A stretch of DNA of 64,000 bases, taken from positions 326,501 through 390,500 of the forward strand of contig JAMWET010005462.1 in NCBI GenBank assembly GCA_024036415.1. Direction: 5' to 3'. Positions 60,001 through 64,000 of this stretch are shown one piece after another. Below the pieces are notes generated by a model. The model searched no databases. It was given only the letters and a program-made list of their open reading frames with translations, and was not told the DNA's origin. This DNA is from Prochilodus magdalenae (lineage: Eukaryota; Chordata; Actinopteri; Characiformes; Prochilodontidae). Every line of letters begins with the position of its first letter. The stretch's first letter is position 1. A program made the translations under genes and the position numbers.

Positions 60001-63000
60001 ACTTGTATGCTACATTAGCTTTAGCTCCAGTACAAAACTAAACAAGTTAATGTCATGTCTTGGCTGATTCACAAGCTAATACCCCCAAAAAAAGAAGCTG
60101 TTGCTTTGAGATCCTTTCCTGAGCACGATTACATCACTGAACTCTGTCATTTTATAAAAGCCGACTGTCACATGCACTCACCTTCTAAAAAATGAAACAA
60201 GAGCACTGAGAGCATGACATCAGACTAGTTACTCCTTGCACTGTCCCTTCTGCAAACGTGTAGGTGCTGGGCAATTCAATTAGCGCTTGATGCTAGCTGT
60301 GTGTAGCTTGCATGTGGGAGCCCATTAGTGGTAAGTATGGGACTGGCGCTTGCTAGCGTGGCAAACGGGCGCTGGCACAGGCTCAGTGCCCATCTCGCTC
60401 ATTTACTGCAAGGCCAGCAGTTTGAAGCAGCCCCTCGAGGAGCTTTTAGCCTTAGCATCCGCTCGCTTACTCACTCAGGCTTCCGTGGGCAGCCTCGTAG
60501 GTGCCACTAGCTCCCGGCTGTGTTTACAGGCATTTCACTTTGACATGGGAAGGCCTATTAAAAGACATGCTGAATATGCATGTGTACATACATACAGAAG
60601 AATGTCTGGACATGAAAGGGGACTAACAGAACAGAAGCGTAGCGCCTTCGCTGCCACTGTTATTTAAACTGTTTGGAAAAGTGCAGTAAGGGCAGTGCCC
60701 ATGGCTGGCACTTTAAATGCTACGTGTCCTGCTCATCATGCTGCCGCTCTGACAAGGCTGGCCAACAGTAGACAGAGATGACCTTGGCTGTTGTTTAAAG
60801 CAGATAAAGACTGCTCAAAAAACCTGTCAGGAAGAAGCCAGGTCAACATTACAGTACAAGAGCCAAGTGTAGGAGTTTCACCTTTTATATTTCTCTGTTA
60901 GATCAGCCTGAAATTAATACTAACATAAAGTCTGACTCATTAAATTACAGTAATATGTACATTAACACTTTTTTTTTTATTTTCTACAATGAAAAAAAGT
61001 AAACATTCTGCAGAGAACATCCTTCTGAATATTTTATTGCTTCTGTTTACTGTATAATTTGCTAAATGTGATATAAAACAAAATGTCTGTAAATGTGCAT
61101 AAACAGTCACTATTACTCTGAAGTAATAGTTCACCACCCAAAAATACCAAATTTAAAGGTTTACACCAAATAACTGAGTCAGATTATGAGTTCATACTTT
61201 GCTTCTTCACTGTTTTACATCAAGACTACCATGGCTAATATGCAGTTTAATGCATCTTTGTTCTTTTATAGTATGGTTTGGTCAGGAAATACCACTTGAT
61301 AGAAACATACTCATGGTTTAGTTTATTTTAAATGAAATAAAGTTTACTTCCTGGTTCAGATTTACATCAAAGTTAAAAAAGTTCTTAAAGCAGAACTTAG
61401 TGCCAGTCCAGAACAAAAAATTAAATATTTATATGACACAACTAGCAGTTTGTCTAATCTGGCACATTTCCATCATGAAATAATGCTGCTGGGTAACATG
61501 CAGCATCCCTGTTAGACAAGTCAAACAAGTAAAGGTAGTGACCATATATGTGATTACTGTCCTGTTCAAAACAGTGTAAACTATACAGTGTAAACTACAC
61601 TAACAATCAGCAATATTAAACACCATATAGTCATATGCTAGTTTGATCAACCCCAGAGTTTTCTGGCATGTTTCATTTCATGATTTCTACTTATTTGCTA
61701 AGTTAACATTGCTGAGTTGACATTTTGGACATAAAATATATACTTTAATACACACATTTTATGATCTATATTACATTAAATGATTACAGCAAATTATACA
61801 GTACATAAAAGCAGTCAAATATTATAAGCATTTTTTTTCTACATAGAAAATCAACAAAACATGTCCAAAGGTTGCCAAACATTTGTTTGCCTATACTATT
61901 ACCAAACTAAAGTGCAAAACAGTGTTAATACACATATTGCTGGAATTCAGTAGGTTGGACTTCATAAATCTAATTCAGGATGACCGGTAGTTCAGGCTGA
62001 TCCAACAAAGAAATGTGAAGGTGAAACTCCTACACTTGGCTCTTGTACTGCAATGTTCCAAGTGCTACAACAGCGCTTGTTTACAGCATGTTGTTTTGGC
62101 AGATGCTGTTGAGAGTTTTCTCATTTCAGTGCTGACCTGAATCAACCTGCTGTCGCCATAAAGCAGCTCTTGAGTGCCCTGAACAGTCTGTCCAATGAAT
62201 TCACCCAAAAAACGCTCATGCTCTGGAACAATGGCCCCAATGTGTGCACCCATGCATGGACTCAGGCCACTTACACTTCATTATCAGTCTCCAAATTAGT
62301 GGCCAGGTGGCTTGTCCCCAAACCCTCACCTACTCACTTCTCCAACTGCCCAGTAAAATGACTTCTCCTGTGTTTAATGGAGTTTGGTTGAAAAGGACTG
62401 TTTAAAGTTTATACTACACGCATTTCCACCTCCATCTGTGTCTTTGAGGATATTTAAAGATGCAGTATGTAGGAATTTCTGGCTAAAACAGAGAGAAGTA
62501 GCATATAAAACACTTCAGGAACTTAATGGTTTGGACTTAAATGTAAAAACAACATTATAATGAAGATATGATAATAACAGATCATTAACTTACATTGTCA
62601 GAAGACACGTCCTTCACCAGGTTTTGACTGAGTTCTCTTTGAATACCCTTTCAACACGCTTGAGAAGGGGTCCAAAGCGCAACCGATGTTGCAAAATCTT
62701 CGTCCGCACATTGCATGCAATTCCACCAAATCCGCACAGCGTACATAATGCAGCTTACAAAGTTTGAATGAGTGACCCTTCACCTTCTAAGTATTGCTAC
62801 TCTGTGCTACAAGATAACATAGCACAATTTAAAGATAGCACTTTTTATGAGGTTGTTTTTTCTGAAGAAAACTTACAACATGTATAGTAAACAGTTCCTT
62901 CAAACAGTCCGAAGCAAGCAGCAAATCTCTGAGTTTCGCTTTTCTATCAGAACCTCCACAAGTAAAAATCTATTTGCCTTGGAAACTGCTGTAATCTGGT

Positions 63001-63240
63001 TTAGAAGATACATCATCCAGCATGACTTCTGAGATAAGCTTGTGTCCCAGGCCAGTTCTTTCTAACTAGCTTTGAGCACTGGCAGCCGGAGGGGGGGAGG
63101 CTGAAAGCAGCACTAAACACCACCACAGCCATAAAGAGCAGTAAACCAATCCTGCTGTCTGACCCTTCTCCCCCCACTCTCCCACAACCTGACACATCAG
63201 AGGGGGGGAGGGAGAGGCCCAGAGACACAGGCAGGACAGG
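60001..63240. other. No gene recognised
   Basis: A/T-rich DNA with some less A/T-rich text at 60330-60540 and 62200-62340. A possible MITE starts at 62456 (tttaaagatgcagtatgtag). The short ORFs here show no family signature. Confidence 0.45.
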
Positions 63241-63306
63241 ATGGGGGAGGAGGAGGAGGACTCTGACTACTCATGCGAAAGCACAGAGGCACAACCGTCG
63301 CCCCCA
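63241..63306 (+). CDS. Candidate first coding exon of an unidentified + strand gene
   Basis: The ATG is in a strong start context (A at -3, G at +4) and opens MGEEEEDSDYSCESTEAQPS then PP, followed by a consensus donor gtgagt at 63307. Without splicing the frame runs to a TGA at 63409-63411 (56 codons). The acidic N-terminus looks like a real protein start, but I cannot name the gene. It could also be chance coding in a purine-rich stretch (63180-63260 is GA/GC-rich). Confidence 0.33.
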
Positions 63307-64000
63307 GTGAGTGACACATTGATGAAACATGGCTCCATCATGAGCCAGTCGGGCATCTCCTCTTTTGCTGAATTGACTTTCCTCGGCTTATCGTGTCTGG
63401 CATTTACTTGAAAGGAAAGTACACTCGCATTTACAAAGTCCCATCAACCAGATGTGATAGATAATAATAATGTTCAGATAACTTCTGCCTTCAAGAGAAG
63501 AGAAAATAAAGAGGGTTTGCCGTCCACCCTACATATGTCATCCGCCACTCCACAATTAGGGATGGTTCTCAATCAACTTTAATACCACAGGTTCTTCAGG
63601 TCCTGGATAGTTCTGTTCTCCTATAAGAGTCGAGCTGAAGCTCCCTAGCTCATTAAAGCGGAATGTGATTTCATGAATAAGGAGGGGGGGTGCATGCACA
63701 CCTGCTCATGTGACATAATGAAATCCGCATCACATGACTAGAAATAGCTGCTTCCCAGCAGGACCGTCAGAACGAGGTGTGAGTTCTTCTAAGGTTGCTG
63801 TGGTTGAGTACAGTTTTAAATTGTGCTTATAAAACACTCGCTCTCTAAAAGACTGAAGACGACCCGGCTCCTAGTATTTCCGAAAAATCAATCGACAGCC
63901 CGTCCATCCCTGCAAGTTCCTACCGTCCAGTGGTAGTCCTGTGGAAGTAAAAGCCAGCTCCCTGATACAATCAATGGAGTTTTTGTGTCGGCAGTGGAGG
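63307..64000. other. No gene recognised
   Basis: Mixed-composition DNA without an identifiable exon. The upstream end of phf21b or the body of the gene suggested at 63241 may follow beyond the window. Confidence 0.4.

Overview
The window reads as chromosomal DNA of a ray-finned fish. The genes are split into short exons with GT/AG introns. The introns are AT-rich and full of microsatellites, tRNA-derived SINE copies, Tc1/mariner relics and short terminal-inverted-repeat elements of the kind common in teleosts. An otophysan such as a characin or catfish is a guess from the flavour of the repeats, not something shown here. I see no prokaryotic genes, CRISPR arrays, rRNA or tRNA genes.

Two protein-coding genes can be rebuilt exon by exon, and both keep their reading frame across every junction. 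On the + strand, 4141-27010 carries arhgap8 (BPGAP1): 12 exons and 409 codons with a BCH/CRAL-TRIO-like domain, a proline-rich linker and a RhoGAP domain with its arginine finger. On the - strand, 46260 down to 35239 carries phf21b: 11 exons and 458 codons plus a stop, including a 23-nt microexon, a C4HC3 PHD finger and a C-terminal coiled coil. The genes are tail to tail, the same order and orientation I know for human 22q13.31 (ARHGAP8 +, PHF21B -). This supports orthology rather than the paralogues ARHGAP1 and PHF21A.

Layout: 1-3780 is repeat-rich intergenic DNA. 3780-4147 is a promoter-like stretch and the short first coding exon of arhgap8. 4148-12892 is its large intron 1, with SINE and LINE fragments and an 842-bp CTA/CTG triplet array. 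12893-27010 holds the remaining recognised arhgap8 exons. 27011-30594 is the convergent intergenic or 3' region, with a 27-bp minisatellite and one inverted-repeat element. 30595-35238 is probably the long 3' UTR of phf21b. 35239-46260 is phf21b, with a 1.4-kb two-subunit minisatellite in one intron. 46261-64000 is probably 5' intron or upstream DNA of phf21b, with a dead Tc1/mariner copy, a 161-bp tandem duplication and one unassigned exon-like ORF near 63241.

The products do not act in a common pathway as far as I know: ARHGAP8 is a cytoplasmic regulator of Rho GTPases and PHF21B is a nuclear chromatin reader. I found no clear new biological system. The most unusual material is the set of large, frame-preserving tandem arrays and a few unresolved exon questions: the arhgap8 C-terminus, the phf21b N-terminus and the candidate exon at 63241.
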